Positions 9,083-19,238 of a stretch of 64,000 nucleotides of DNA are shown one piece after another. Position numbers and translations under genes: made by a program. The notes under the pieces are model-generated. The model searched no databases, was not told the DNA's origin, and was given only the letters and a program-made list of their open reading frames with translations. Source of the DNA: Crambe crambe (taxonomy: Eukaryota > Porifera > Demospongiae > Poecilosclerida > Crambeidae); contig OZ004594.1 of NCBI GenBank assembly GCA_963924555.1, positions 5,363,563 to 5,427,562 of the forward strand, in the 5' to 3' direction. Within the stretch, counting starts at the first letter, position 1, and every line of letters starts with the position of its first letter.

Positions 9083-12000
9083 GACCATCATTAAGTTTCG
9101 GCGAGGCCATGAATATCGGATGATGCGACGTCCCGCTCGCAAGGAGGACTTCTTGGCTGCCATCAGATATGAGCTGCACCTGGATCTTCTTCGTAAACGC
9201 CGCAAAAAGGTAACCACCATGCACACATTATGTGTATCAGTATCGTGAGCTAGTAACTATGTCAATTTCCGGGGGGGGGGGGGGGGGGGGGGGGGGGCGA
9301 AAGAAACCCTGACCATGTAATTTCCATTTTATTCAGAGATTTGGAGTTATGGGAACTAAGCAGGATGCTGACTATGGCATACAGAACAGGATACATGGAC
9401 TCCATCGTGTACGTTGGACTGTTGTATTCAGAGTTAATTATAATCCTAATGAGATCGTCCAAGAATAAGTTATAATTGTTAATAAACAGGGTTATGGTAT
9501 TCACTTGTTTTGTGAATAATTCATGAGTTAATGGCCATTTTATCTAAGCAAAGTGAGCCACTAAGGGGTTGAATGAGAGGGTACTAGTGAGCCACTAAGG
9601 GGTTGAATGAGATGGTACTAGTGAGCCACTAAGGGGTTGAATGAGATGGTACTAGTGAGCCACTAAGGGGTTGAATGAGAGGGTACTAGTGAGCCACTAA
9701 GGGGTTGAATGAGATGGTACTAGTGAGCCACTAAGGGGTTGAATGAGAGGGTACTAGTGAGCCACTAAGGGATTGAATGAGATGGTACTAGTGAGCCACT
9801 AAGGGGTTGAATGAGAGGGTACTAGTGAGCCACTAAGGGGTTGAATGAGATGGTACTAGTGAGCCACTAAGGGGTTGAATGAGAGGGTACTAGTGAGCCA
9901 CTAAGGGGTTGAATGAGATGGTACTAGTGAGCCACTAAGGGGTTGAATGAGATGGTACTAGTGAGCCACTAAGGGATTGAATGAGAGGGTACTAGTGAGC
10001 CACTAAGGGGTTGAATGAGATGGTACTAATAGGGAACATATATCGTTATGCGTACGTTCTTTCAGTTCTGTCCTTTGCAATAATATGGTGACATCATTGA
10101 TTATGCCACAATGCTTTGCATTTCCTTATAGTAGTGGTGGTGATAGGATAGGGAGGGAAGGTAGGAAAGGTTTGAACCTAAGTACCTCAAAATGGAGAAC
10201 TATCTGCCACTTTAATTGATTGATTGACAGATTTGTTTAATTTTATTTTATTTCAGCGTATTTTGAAGAAGTTCAAAGGTGACTTGAAGCTATGGCTGCA
10301 GTACATCGAATTTGCCAAAGCAAGCAACCATAAACTCTCCCTCAGTAAAATCTTTGGCAAGGCCTTAGCCATCCACCCTAATTCCACAAGTACGGACATA
10401 CAAGCAGTGTAGCTTAGCTTACTTGCTGACCCTTTACCAATCCTGGTTGTTTGGTGACTATTTTCAAGTATTATATGCGGGGGAAATATGAAAAACAAGT
10501 CTGTCCAATGAAGATGCCCCATGAAAGTGTTGTTTTTTTTTATATTGTGCTGTAATGCACAGGTTCAGGTATTTAGGAAAGTTTTAAGTGCAGCAACCAT
10601 ATCATTGTGTTGGTAAAGGGTCAGCAAGTAAGAGTGTCTACATCCACAATGCATGAGTAGTATAGCGACTTCTCTTAGAAATAATTATTGTTAGTTGACA
10701 TTAAGATGGGTTTATCCATGAGGAGCATTTCATAATTATGTAGTTATGCTATCAGAAGGCAAAGGGCAGAATGTTTGAAGTTGTGCATTATGGAAGCAAT
10801 CTAGTCCCTGTAGGTAAAAACACTTCCAACAGACAGCTCTTTTAATTGAGATTTATTAGCCTTGCCATTTTTTGGTGAATTTAGCACCCTTCCCATGATA
10901 CCTGTAGTAGGTCAAAACAACCAGACCATTAGCAGATTAGTACAAGAATACTATAAGAACAAGTGTTAGATTACATTACCTTCAGTTGGCTATACTTTCA
11001 GGTCTGTGGGTGATGGCAGCTAAGTTTCAATTTGAAGAGATGAAGGACGTGGCCTCGTCTCGATCTCTACTCCAACAGAGTCTCCGTGCCAACAGCACTT
11101 CCAAACACCTCTGGATGGAGGTTAGTGGAACATTGATTTGTCATGATGAGTCATGTGATTAATTCCTTTCATGCAGTACTTCAGAATGGAGCTGATGCAT
11201 ACTGATAAGGTACAGTATCAGCATGCAATAATGTAGCTTTTTTCATATGTGGGGGATGTAATCTAAACCTACACTACAGCCAATTTTAGCATACACATCA
11301 TTCACTCATACAATTTGGCTACCAGTGCAAAACTAGCTACTTAAATCTATTTTTACTAGTTAATTTGAAACTTTTATGTAAGTACTAAGATGGCAAAAAT
11401 AAAGCAGATTTATTTATGTAATAAGAAAGTCCCCACTAGCATGTGATGGGGTTAAGTTTTGTATATATGTGTGTGTGTGTGATTGTCAAGGTGCGTAAGA
11501 GAAGGGAAGTGCTTGGGCTAGAAGAGGAAGAGGAGGAGAGTAAACTTTCAGATGACTTCCTCTCCTACAAAGTTCCTTTGATTGTTTTCAACCAGGCCAT
11601 CAAGGCTATACCACGTAAGTCACATACAGTACATGGTTATGTTTTTACTCTATGAGTTCACATAAATAATAATTGGAATGTGTCAATAGAGACAGGTAGG
11701 CATACTCTGGCCTCTTTCAGACCAACTTTTGTACCCAATCAGGGTTTCTTACAGGAATTTTGGATTTGGATAGAGGGGGGACTATGCATATTGGCGTGCT
11801 TGTGTGAGAAAAAAGTTACCACACCAACTTTAATGACTGTCATGTGCACTTAAAATTCAGAGCAAAGTTGTGACTGTATTATAAATCCCACTGTGGAAGG
11901 GAAGATGTTTTCCTTTTCTATTCTTAAGACACATTCAGTAATTGGTTTGGGAGGATTTCAATCAGAAGAGGAATCTCCCCCTTTCCCCCTCTGCAGTATA

Positions 12001-12592
12001 AAACCCTGCCTATTGCTTTCCACTTCCTCACTAATGAGATGACCTCTCCTTTCAGAGCTTTCAACCAGGACATCAAGGCTTTGCCAAATGCATATCATAC
12101 TCACACACAAAATAAGACCACTATGTCTTCATTTCTGTCCCCTTTGCTACTGTCTTACCTCTTTTTGTCACATGCCTTATTTGAAGTAAGGTATTACAGG
12201 GTTCTCCCCAAAGGGTGTTAGAGAGGTGCAGCACCACTCTGATGGGGCCCATTTTTCTTTCATGTGGTTAAAACAATGTATTTAAAATCTTTAATGTGGT
12301 ATTCAAGCACCACTCTGATCAGTTTCACTGGGGAGAACCCTGGCTATATAGTCAGACTGCTAATCTCAGGGAAACAATATTGGGACCCCTCACAGTGATC
12401 ATAGTCTCATACAAAGGCCCAATTTCCACTCATGGATGCAACATATTCATGTACATAAGCTGCTTGCTATGTATTTTCACTCTGCATGATGCTATCCTTC
12501 ACTGTAGAGGATGTTGAATTCAGACTCTCTCTCCTGCCAGTATGCAGTCTGTTCCCAGACACTCAGTCTCTTCAGGATGAGATTTATGAAAG
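9083..12592 (+). CDS. UTP6: UTP6, small-subunit processome component (partial gene, 7 exons)
   Basis: Exons: 9083-9209, 9337-9408, 10257-10389, 11002-11120, 11177-11209, 11491-11614 and 12508-12592. All have GT-AG borders and matching phases. The spliced product reads TIIKFRRGHEYRMMRRPARK, EDFLAAIRYELHLDLLRKRR, ADYGIQNRIHGLHR, LKLWLQYIEFAKASNHKLSL, LWVMAAKFQFEEMKDVASSR, HLWMEYFRMELMHTDK, NQAIKAIP and EFRLSLLPVCSLFPDTQSLQ. This matches the order and HAT-repeat character of eukaryotic UTP6, a nucleolar protein needed for early 18S pre-rRNA processing. Only about the N-terminal 40 percent is present. I could not find the initiator exon upstream or the C-terminal HAT repeats in the next 4 kb, so the gene is either split by very long introns or truncated. 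Intron 2 carries a poly-G run and a 14-unit minisatellite. Confidence 0.88.
9271..9297 (+). repeat. Poly-G tract of 27
   Basis: An uninterrupted run of 27 G in the UTP6 intron 2, 40 bases before the 9337 acceptor. Such a tract could form a quadruplex in the transcript; its length in the genome is uncertain because assemblies slip on homopolymers. Confidence 0.9.
9553..10028 (+). repeat. 34-bp minisatellite, 14 copies
   Basis: The unit GTGAGCCACTAAGGGGTTGA + ATGAGAKGGTACTA is repeated exactly 14 times without any indel (476 = 14 x 34). Units differ at one main site (GAGAGGG versus GAGATGG); the order of types is G,T,T,G,T,G,T,G,T,G,T,T,G,T, largely alternating, so the array probably grew as 68-bp dimers. 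Units 7 and 13 also carry AAGGGATTG. Lies within UTP6 intron 2. Confidence 0.97.
12027..12093 (+). pseudogene. Decayed duplicate of the UTP6 11491-11614 exon end
   Basis: 'tttcaaccaggacatcaagg' with flanking 'gatgacctctcc' resembles 'tttcaaccaggccatcaagg' and 'gatgacttcctctcc' of the real exon at 11545-11610. The reading frame and donor are not preserved, and the real exon joins 12508 in the correct phase without it. It looks like a local exon duplication decaying in the intron. Confidence 0.6.
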
Positions 12593-13060
12593 GTTTGTCT
12601 AGTCTGCTATGCATTAAACTAATTTAACCCTTTGTCTAATTCTACTATTTCATGTAGTACAGTACATTAAACTAATTAATTTAACCCTTTGTGTCTGCAG
12701 TACATATTTAATTAACCCTTTCCTTGCATGTGTCCATCCACTATAAGATTAGTGTTAGGTGCTTAATCCTTGCTTGCATTATAGCACTATACATTACTTT
12801 AAGTTGACTTACATGCCTGTGGTTAATAGTACAGTAGTGTCTGGAAATGTACTTACTTACTTTCTGCGCATGCGTATTGGGCATGATCGTGCATGTGCCC
12901 AGGACAAAAACACCTTATGGTACATGCTTCTTGTAATATAGACTCAAAAGGTGAGTTGCCATGTTTTTTTGCCATGGCACAGTGCTGGAAGCAAATATGA
13001 TTTTTGGTACGTACATCTTATCACAAATAGTAATATGCATGCATGCACATGACTTTGACC
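12593..13060. other. No gene seen
   Basis: AT-rich sequence after the last UTP6 exon. I searched for the UTP6 continuation expected after '...DEIYER' and saw none. Confidence 0.5.
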
Positions 13061-13505
13061 TTACAGCTCAAGCTCGGCCAGCAGCTAAAAAGTAGCTAAG
13101 TAGCAAGAGCAGACAAGCTTGCAATCATCTGAGAAAGCACTGCACATGAGCAACAAGAAAGCCATAAACAGCGAGAGCAGTGGGTACAGAGCTCAAGATT
13201 TTATGATTGTCTGAAACTTGAAGCAGCAGCAAGAGAGACTACAAGAAAGCCTTAAATAGCAGGAACCGAAGACAGTAGGCAAGTTAACAGTCATAAGAAA
13301 CCAGAAAGAGAGCTGAGAGCAGAGGCATTAGGTAAGGTAAGTTAGCAATCATACTGGGAGCAAGAATACCAACATGAAAATCATAAACAGGGTACAAAGC
13401 TCAAGATTTATGATCAGCAGCAAGAGAACAGAAAAGCTACAAAGTCACAAGTAGTCTTGAGAAAGCAGAAAGAGAGCCATCAAGCAAACAGTCTATACTG
13501 CTAAA
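13060..13505. repeat. Degenerate 'agcaagagag/acaagaaagcc' repeats next to repeat copy B
   Basis: Loosely repeated blocks such as 'agcagcaagagagactacaag', 'aagccttaaatagcaggaac' and 'gggtacaaagctcaagattt' recur about every 100-130 bases. Part is homologous (inverted) to 7130-7200 beside repeat copy A. No stable ORF. Confidence 0.6.
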
Positions 13506-13564
13506 CATATAAAGTTATTGGTGTAATCAATCATAGAACAATATTGACATGCATGCATGCAAAT

Positions 13565-14345
13565 TCAGTCTTCTATACATACACCTTCAAGACAAGGTAA
13601 CCCCAAATGATAATGCAAGTGTACTACATGCCGCTAGGTCCATCGATGTTGACTCTACACATGCATGCATGCATTATCTCTCTCTCCAACTTATTCAGTG
13701 GATAGCTTATTAAATATAAGTCACAAACATGAACTACCTCTATGTGTAGCTCTAGTACTATTAGGTAAGTTGATCCCAACATGCAATAATCACAGAGCCA
13801 TATCATGCACAAAGCCAAGCATCTGTCTTATATTCAGTATAGTACGCGCTGAGCATTTATTAATAATTTATTTAAGTGAAATGATGAAGAGTTCATTTCA
13901 TTTTAATCCCTAAAGACTAGTTGGAGGGTCTGGATCATTGTTGAAAGCCTCAAATTTATCACGGGGCAGAGGCTTGAAGGCACCCCGTCGAGTGGGCTGA
14001 AGCCCAAAGCAGTGCCTGCAGGGAATGATGAAGTTGTTACCAACTTAGTTATAATGCTAGTAATAATACTTACACTTTACCAAAAGACACTACTTGCTGC
14101 ATTGCCATGGTCGCATAGCTTGTAAATTTCCAAGACTATACATCGAATCAAGAATACAGCCAACCTAACCCGACAGTAAATTGATTGTATACGGTGAATG
14201 AAGAACACTGCCACCAGCCACCTAACCCAATAATGGTAGTAGTAGCTGTATAAAAATTGTTGAACACTTGGTAAATGTTTTATAGGCCCAAATTGCTAGG
14301 GAAAGTTCCTGGGAAAGTCCCTGGGAAAATCCAGTAACTTGGCAC
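13565..14345 (-). repeat. Dispersed repeat, copy B (inverted relative to copy A)
   Basis: Reverse-complement match of 6300-7150, including 'ggtccatcgatgttgactct', 'ggatcattgttgaaagcctc' and 'ttcagcccactcgacggggt' read on the appropriate strand. The two copies bracket a 6.4-kb interval containing the distal Ig exon and all visible UTP6 exons. Confidence 0.7.
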
Positions 14346-14959
14346 TTTTATCCCACATAGATTTTATCCAGCACTTTAGCCACATTATTATTGTAAGGTT
14401 ATCTGATAGTTTTAACCCTTTCATAGTTTTATCCCTCCATAACTCATAGGGTGCTACAGAGCAACATATATTGGATCCCGCCTTTTATTGTTTGTTTGTT
14501 TGTTTGTTATGGTGCTAGTAGAGCCACTACTTGTTGCATTGCTTAGCCAAGACTATACAAGAGTGCGGCCAACCTAACCCAAGTGTCTGTTGTATGGCTT
14601 CCCTTGGTTGGCTAAAATTTCTTGGAAAGTCCCTGATAAAATACCAGTATCTCAGCCACAAGTTATTTTAGGCCATCACTGTTAGTTTAGTACCTACCCA
14701 TTTTTCGACCAAAAACCAAATTTAATTTGAGCATGCCCAGTACTTTATTTGGAAAATCGGTTCTCTGTAGACTGGCTTAGTATATTAAATTGTGCATCCA
14801 CTAAAGAAGTAATTACTTGTGGATAATTTCTTGAAAAGCAGCAAAGCGCTTCTGATAAGCATGCATGCACCTGCAAGGGCTGTTGAGTATTAGTTAGACA
14901 GTGAAAAGAGGTTTCCTAGTCCTATAGCATACACTGTGTTACACACTGAGAATTTAGAC
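14346..14959. other. No gene seen; (TTTG)n tract
   Basis: Contains a short TTTG microsatellite near 14488-14508 and further weak similarity to repeat B ('gccaacctaacccaa' near 14568). No coding signal. Confidence 0.5.
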
Positions 14960-15472
14960 TACCGTAGGGCAGGTTAATTTCGTTAGGAAAAATTCCGTCA
15001 TATCCGGAATCATTATACTAATGAAAAAATTGAACGAATAAATCTTCACACATGCGCATTGAAGACAAAAATTTTCCCCCACCCTGTTTCTGTTGAAGCA
15101 CAAAGGCAGCGCAGGTGGTCTAGCTATTTCGAGAGAGACACTTGCGTTTGTGGCTATCACAAATACAAAGCTATTTGGACTGCTGCTGTAGGAGAGGAGC
15201 CGGAGTGTAGGCGAGAATCAACTAACCTCGTTGGACATCTTAATGTATGGACCTCTCTTTTTAATCTGAGACTCTTCCTGCATCTCTTCAACTGCACAGC
15301 ACTGTTAGCCGCTTCTATAGCCTTGATGGTGTCAAAGTGGACAATGGTCCATCAGGATTGCGTCCAAAACTTTTTGACAGTAAAAATTATGACGAATAAA
15401 ATTTCAACTCTTTATACCAACGGTGAAATAGACGAATTTTTTTCCCTAACAAAATTAACCCGCCGTACGGTA
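14960..15472. mobile_element. TIR element of 513 bp
   Basis: The left end TACCGTAGGGCAGGTTAATT and the right end AATTAACCCGCCGTACGGTA are inverted matches over about 36 bases with a few mismatches, continuing through 'cgttaggaaaaattc' / 'gaatttttttccctaac'. The 140-codon plus-strand ORF inside (15059-15481) crosses the right end and resembles nothing I know, so I do not call it a gene. The terminal TACCGTA is shared with the 8152-8592 MITE. Confidence 0.8.
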
Positions 15473-15621
15473 TGTACTTAGCTATTGTGCCTTATGTACG
15501 CACTGAGGGTAGCACTTTATAGTGTGATTTGCTATTACAGAGTGATGCCAGACTTTGTTTGTATTGAAAGTTTTTTTAATAATGTGATTAACAACATAAT
15601 ATCTTGTTAATTAGCATTATA

Positions 15622-16756
15622 TTATGCAGTGATGGATTTGGTTGTAGCTCTTTTTTCTATTGGAATCTCATATCCATTTTCATCCACTTTCCCCACAGTG
15701 GGGTTGTCCCCTCCCCTCTCCACATGGTCAATGACCTCATAGGCAGAGGATGCTTGCTGCAGAGGTGTGGGAACTGGCAACACATCTTGAGGTCCAAGGA
15801 AGCTGTACTGAACTGAGGGACCTTGTTTTGAGTCAGGAGAGTAAGTGGGATTGTCAAGCAGCATCTCCGTGGTGGTGCTGTATTGATGGAGGATATTATT
15901 TGGAGTGTGTGTTATGGAAGCTACGTAACTCTCACCCTTCATGAAGAGTGGGACTCTCCCTTCTCGATCTGTTATGGCATGACCACACCCATCCTGTGAC
16001 TACACCCACTAGCCCTAGAGCTAATATAATACTCAGTGCTCCTAAACCTCCTCCAAGTGCTGCAGCATTTCCAGCAGTTGCTTCTCCTTGATTGCCACTG
16101 AGCATTGCCTGACTGCAGTTCACTGGGTATGAGTGTGTGTATGGTATTGCTGTGTTACTGCTGGTGGTGGCACTTCCATTCACTATAACATGGTGATTTA
16201 TTATGCTATAGCTATTATTATTTTGCTGCTTACTGCATAGGAGTCCTACTTCTTCTTGACCATTCCTGCGACATCCATCAAGTGTATCAAAATCACAGTC
16301 TGTTAGTTTTCTTTCCTCTCCTCTGCATGTGATGTCATTGACTCCCTGAGGTAGGGGACTTCTGCCAAAACAGGAATCTGTACAGTACTTTGCCCCTTGA
16401 CATAATATGAAATATCAAAATGCATTCATTCATAAGAACAAGCTCATACCTTCATCAGAAAAGCCTAACTGTCTGCAAGCCACTCTGGCCTCACTTTCAC
16501 CCCATCCAGAAGCACACACCTCCTTCCACTCCCTGTCATCACATATCTGTACACGACCAGCACCATTCTGATCAAACTCCCACTTTAATCTGATGTCACC
16601 TGATTCACACTCAGAACTGGACTCTATAGAGTTTAGATTCAGTGAACTGCAATAACGTCATAACTTATCTATTTTAGTAAATACAATAAAGTATGCACTA
16701 ATAATGTACTTACTCGTACTTTCTAATAGCAGCCACAGCATAGCCCAGATTTTCAT
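15622..16756 (-). CDS. SRCR-domain type I receptor with tyrosine-motif tail (copy S1, intact)
   Basis: Five exons (minus strand): 16714-16756, 16450-16623, 16234-16395, 15936-16182, 15622-15877. Phases fit at every junction; the product is 293 aa. Exon 1 gives the signal start MKIWAMLWLLLES. Exons 2-3 encode one SRCR domain: CESGDIRLKW, GRVQICDDREWKEVC, ARVACRQLGFSDEG, then YCTDSCFG, DITCRGEERKLTDC and EVGLLC. Exon 4 is a Ser/Thr stalk and TM segment (LGALSIILALGLVGVVTGWV) with a basic stop-transfer (CHNRSRR). Exon 5 is the cytoplasmic tail with DNPTYSP (NPxY), SVQYSFL and SAYEVI (both fit the ITIM consensus [SIVL]xYxx[ILV]) and NGYEIP. SRCR receptors bind microbial or self ligands; the tail motifs suggest phosphotyrosine signalling or endocytosis, which is inference. 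A transporter fragment lies 750 bp away on the other strand. Confidence 0.85.
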
Positions 16757-17405
16757 GGGAGCATACAATTCTATGGCAAAGTACACAATACATCACTACC
16801 AACAAGTTAGCTGTGTGTGTGATAGATCAGTAAACTGACTATATTTTCTCTTGTCAATAGCTCAAGTATGAAACTGCAAGCAAACTATGAGTCATGCTTT
16901 CCATTGTCTACATGAAGAGAGCTATTCTATGAAACATTTTCCCCTACTACCTAGCAGCTATACAATATTATAATGAAATACCCCTAGTCTGTTCATTAAG
17001 GTATCGTGTCTTACCCATCAATGATGTGGATGCTCTATATGCACACTATAGCCAGTATAGCCACAGCACAACCAAAGAGCAGTCGTCAATTCTATTTCTG
17101 AATAGCTTATGTGGTTTATATGCATGACATTCTTTTGTGTAATTATTGAAAGATTATTTTGAAAGCTAATTATGTATATGTACCATACATACAGTGGACT
17201 ATTGTATTAGCCAGGTGTGGTTATTGTTTGGGTGCGGTTATGCAGTTGAATATATATTTTGTCTACTACTAATATTATATAACCAGCTCCTAAAAGAGTC
17301 TCTAACTATTACATGTCATGATGTATGATGTTTATGGCAAGCTATCCACCTGCAGCTGCTCTAGGTTTCTACTGATCAGCTGATAATTATGTAAATATGC
17401 ATTAA
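16757..17405. other. Upstream region of receptor S1
   Basis: AT-rich. Its first 120 bases resemble the sequence upstream of S3 (23106-23230), so S1 and S3 share a promoter-side block. No ORF of note. Confidence 0.5.
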
Positions 17406-17508
17406 TCAGAGAGTGCGCTAGCACTCTCTAAGTAGGGATGGCGGGTCAAAGGTCATAGGACTGTATAAACTAAAAACTCTTCTTTCTCTTCTACCCTTAC
17501 TCTATAGG
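17406..17508 (+). mobile_element. TCAGAGAG-family element copy 2, 3'-truncated
   Basis: Starts at A-TCAGAGAGTGCGCTAGCACTCTCT (perfect hairpin), then AAGTAGGGATGGCGGGTCAA as in the 39389 copy. It stops abruptly at the junction with transporter sequence at about 17509, so the element and the truncated transporter were joined by a deletion or recombination. Confidence 0.75.
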
Positions 17509-18216
17509 TTCATGCCTTTATATATCCTCTTCATTCATCCATGTATTCCAAGATGGATGCCACGAATCCTCTACCGTTTGACCATTGGTATTTTCCTGAT
17601 GTTTCTATTTGTTGCAGCTATGTTTATCATTCAAGTGGTGGCTAATTACAATGCCATCTATAAACAGGACAGAAATATCACCTGCATGTTTCTATCAGAC
17701 ATTTGTAATGAAAATGAGGTGCCATCAATGCTGAATTTTAATATACCGGTTCTTATCCTTCCCAACCTGCTGTGTGGCATTGCCTTCCCTCTGGTCTACG
17801 TCACAATACTAGAATTCGTATCTGCTCAAAGTCCACATTCCATGAAGGGACTCCTCCTTGGGATCTTCTATGCCTTCAGGGGGTTCTTCACACTAATAGG
17901 ATGTGTCCTTATTTTTCCATTTGCACAGGAAAAGTACTGGAAAGATACAGCACACGTGACAGATTGTGGATTCTACTATTACTTGCTGAGTACTGTCATG
18001 GGTTTGGTCGGTGTTGCTGCAATACCAGCTGCTACCAAGTGGTACCAATACAGAGTGAGAGAAGACCGACCTTATGGACCTTTTTATGTGGAGGAATATT
18101 ATTCTCGCTATTTGAGAGGTATGAATGCACAAGCTATCAGCCCTGTGTTGGAAGGAAGAGAGTGTGATCATCACCATGATGATAGAATGTCCACTTATGG
18201 AACAATCAATAACTAG
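17509..18216 (+). pseudogene. POT-like transporter, 5'-truncated copy (T0)
   Basis: Open for 234 codons, beginning within TM8 (MPLYILFIHPCIPRWMPRIL) and continuing through TM9-TM12 to the conserved tail GRECDHHHDD and TYGTINN. The first about 380 codons, including the POT signature and the DQ motif, are missing and replaced by element sequence. The retained part is uninterrupted and over 90 percent like the full copies. It could at most make a 5-TM fragment; no promoter block of the family precedes it, so I treat it as a pseudogene. Confidence 0.85.
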
Positions 18217-18604
18217 ACTAGGAATCGCTTTTAAAGCGTTGTTGGGCGAGCGAAGCAATGTTGATAATGTGAAGTTATGTCCTCATGCACATACATGCAG
18301 TTTACACAATTTTTTTGTAAATTATTGGGTGTGACATGCAGTGGGAGGGGCACATGCGTCCAGCCTAGTTCTCATCTCTTTCTCTGTCTCCTTTTTTCTC
18401 TTTTTAGCCTTTGGTGGCTCCATACTATAGTAGCTAATCATCAAATTCACAAGATTAGTTTTTGCTAATCAATATTAAAATGAGTCTTTGTTGTCGCTTA
18501 GCAATTAGTTCAGCGCATGCGCAATGATATTTTTTTGACGTACGTATATATATATCTCGAGCTCCCGTTGACATGACCAGAGAGTGGCTTGCTTCTCTCG
18601 CCAA
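18217..18604 (+). mobile_element. Insertion in the 3' region of T0 with GGCGAGCGAAGC-type ends
   Basis: In the other units the stop codon is followed directly by 'catcagaattcata'; here 388 extra bases intervene. The insert starts with 'gggcgagcgaagcaatg' near 18245 and ends with 'gcttctctcgccaatt', so it has short inverted ends (GGCGAGCGAAGC / GCTTCTCTCGCC). The same end motif borders the insertions at 25806, 49280, 54974 and 58480. Confidence 0.65.
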
Positions 18605-19238
18605 TTAGCATCAGAATTCATATGCTTTCTAGAGTTCTGTCCATGTTTATTTTCTTAGTACAAACTGTTTAGAATTGGGACTAGAAATGTATAGGTGTGT
18701 CAACTTCCTAAATGTATAATATTGTCACTTAGGAATAACAAGTGTCAAACGTGTGTGTGAAACTGGCAGCAGTGCAGCCTTACATACCTTTGAGAAGAGT
18801 GCTTGCTATGACACATTTTGGGTGTTGCTATTACACGAAAAAATTTGGGTTTGATGTAGCAATTACAATTCTGACTACCTATCTTCCTCATAGCTGGTAG
18901 CTGTATTACTCCATGTATTTATCATGGATATTTGAAGTCACGTTATGATATCCAAGTTAGTTCCTACTGATCAGTGATAGGGCTTGTTATGAATATTATG
19001 GTATTGTTGCAGTGTTTTCAATAATAGTAATAATCACGAGTGCAAAATTTCTTTAAAGTTCATGTATAAGGATGTCCCTACCTCTGGCTGAGCTGTATCA
19101 TGACAAACTGAAAGTTTTTCCAAGTACTACACGTCAGAATAACAAGAACTTAATTATAACTAACGAGTGAGAATAATTGATAAACAACAATAATAAAGGT
19201 CTTTATGTACTTTCATTGCAACATTATGTTGAACAGCT
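18605..19238. other. Conserved 3' flank of transporter units
   Basis: Begins 'catcagaattcatat...ttctgtccatgtttatt' and is recognisable after every transporter copy (25377, 29024, 32725, 38993, 48844, 54441, 58043, 62509). It probably includes the 3' UTR. No ORF. Confidence 0.6.

Noticed and set aside
9553-10028. CRISPR-like regular array
   Set aside because: Units are contiguous with no unique spacers, and the setting is an animal intron; it is a minisatellite.
15059-15481. 140-codon ORF as a gene
   Set aside because: It lies within a TIR element, crosses the right end and shows no family resemblance.
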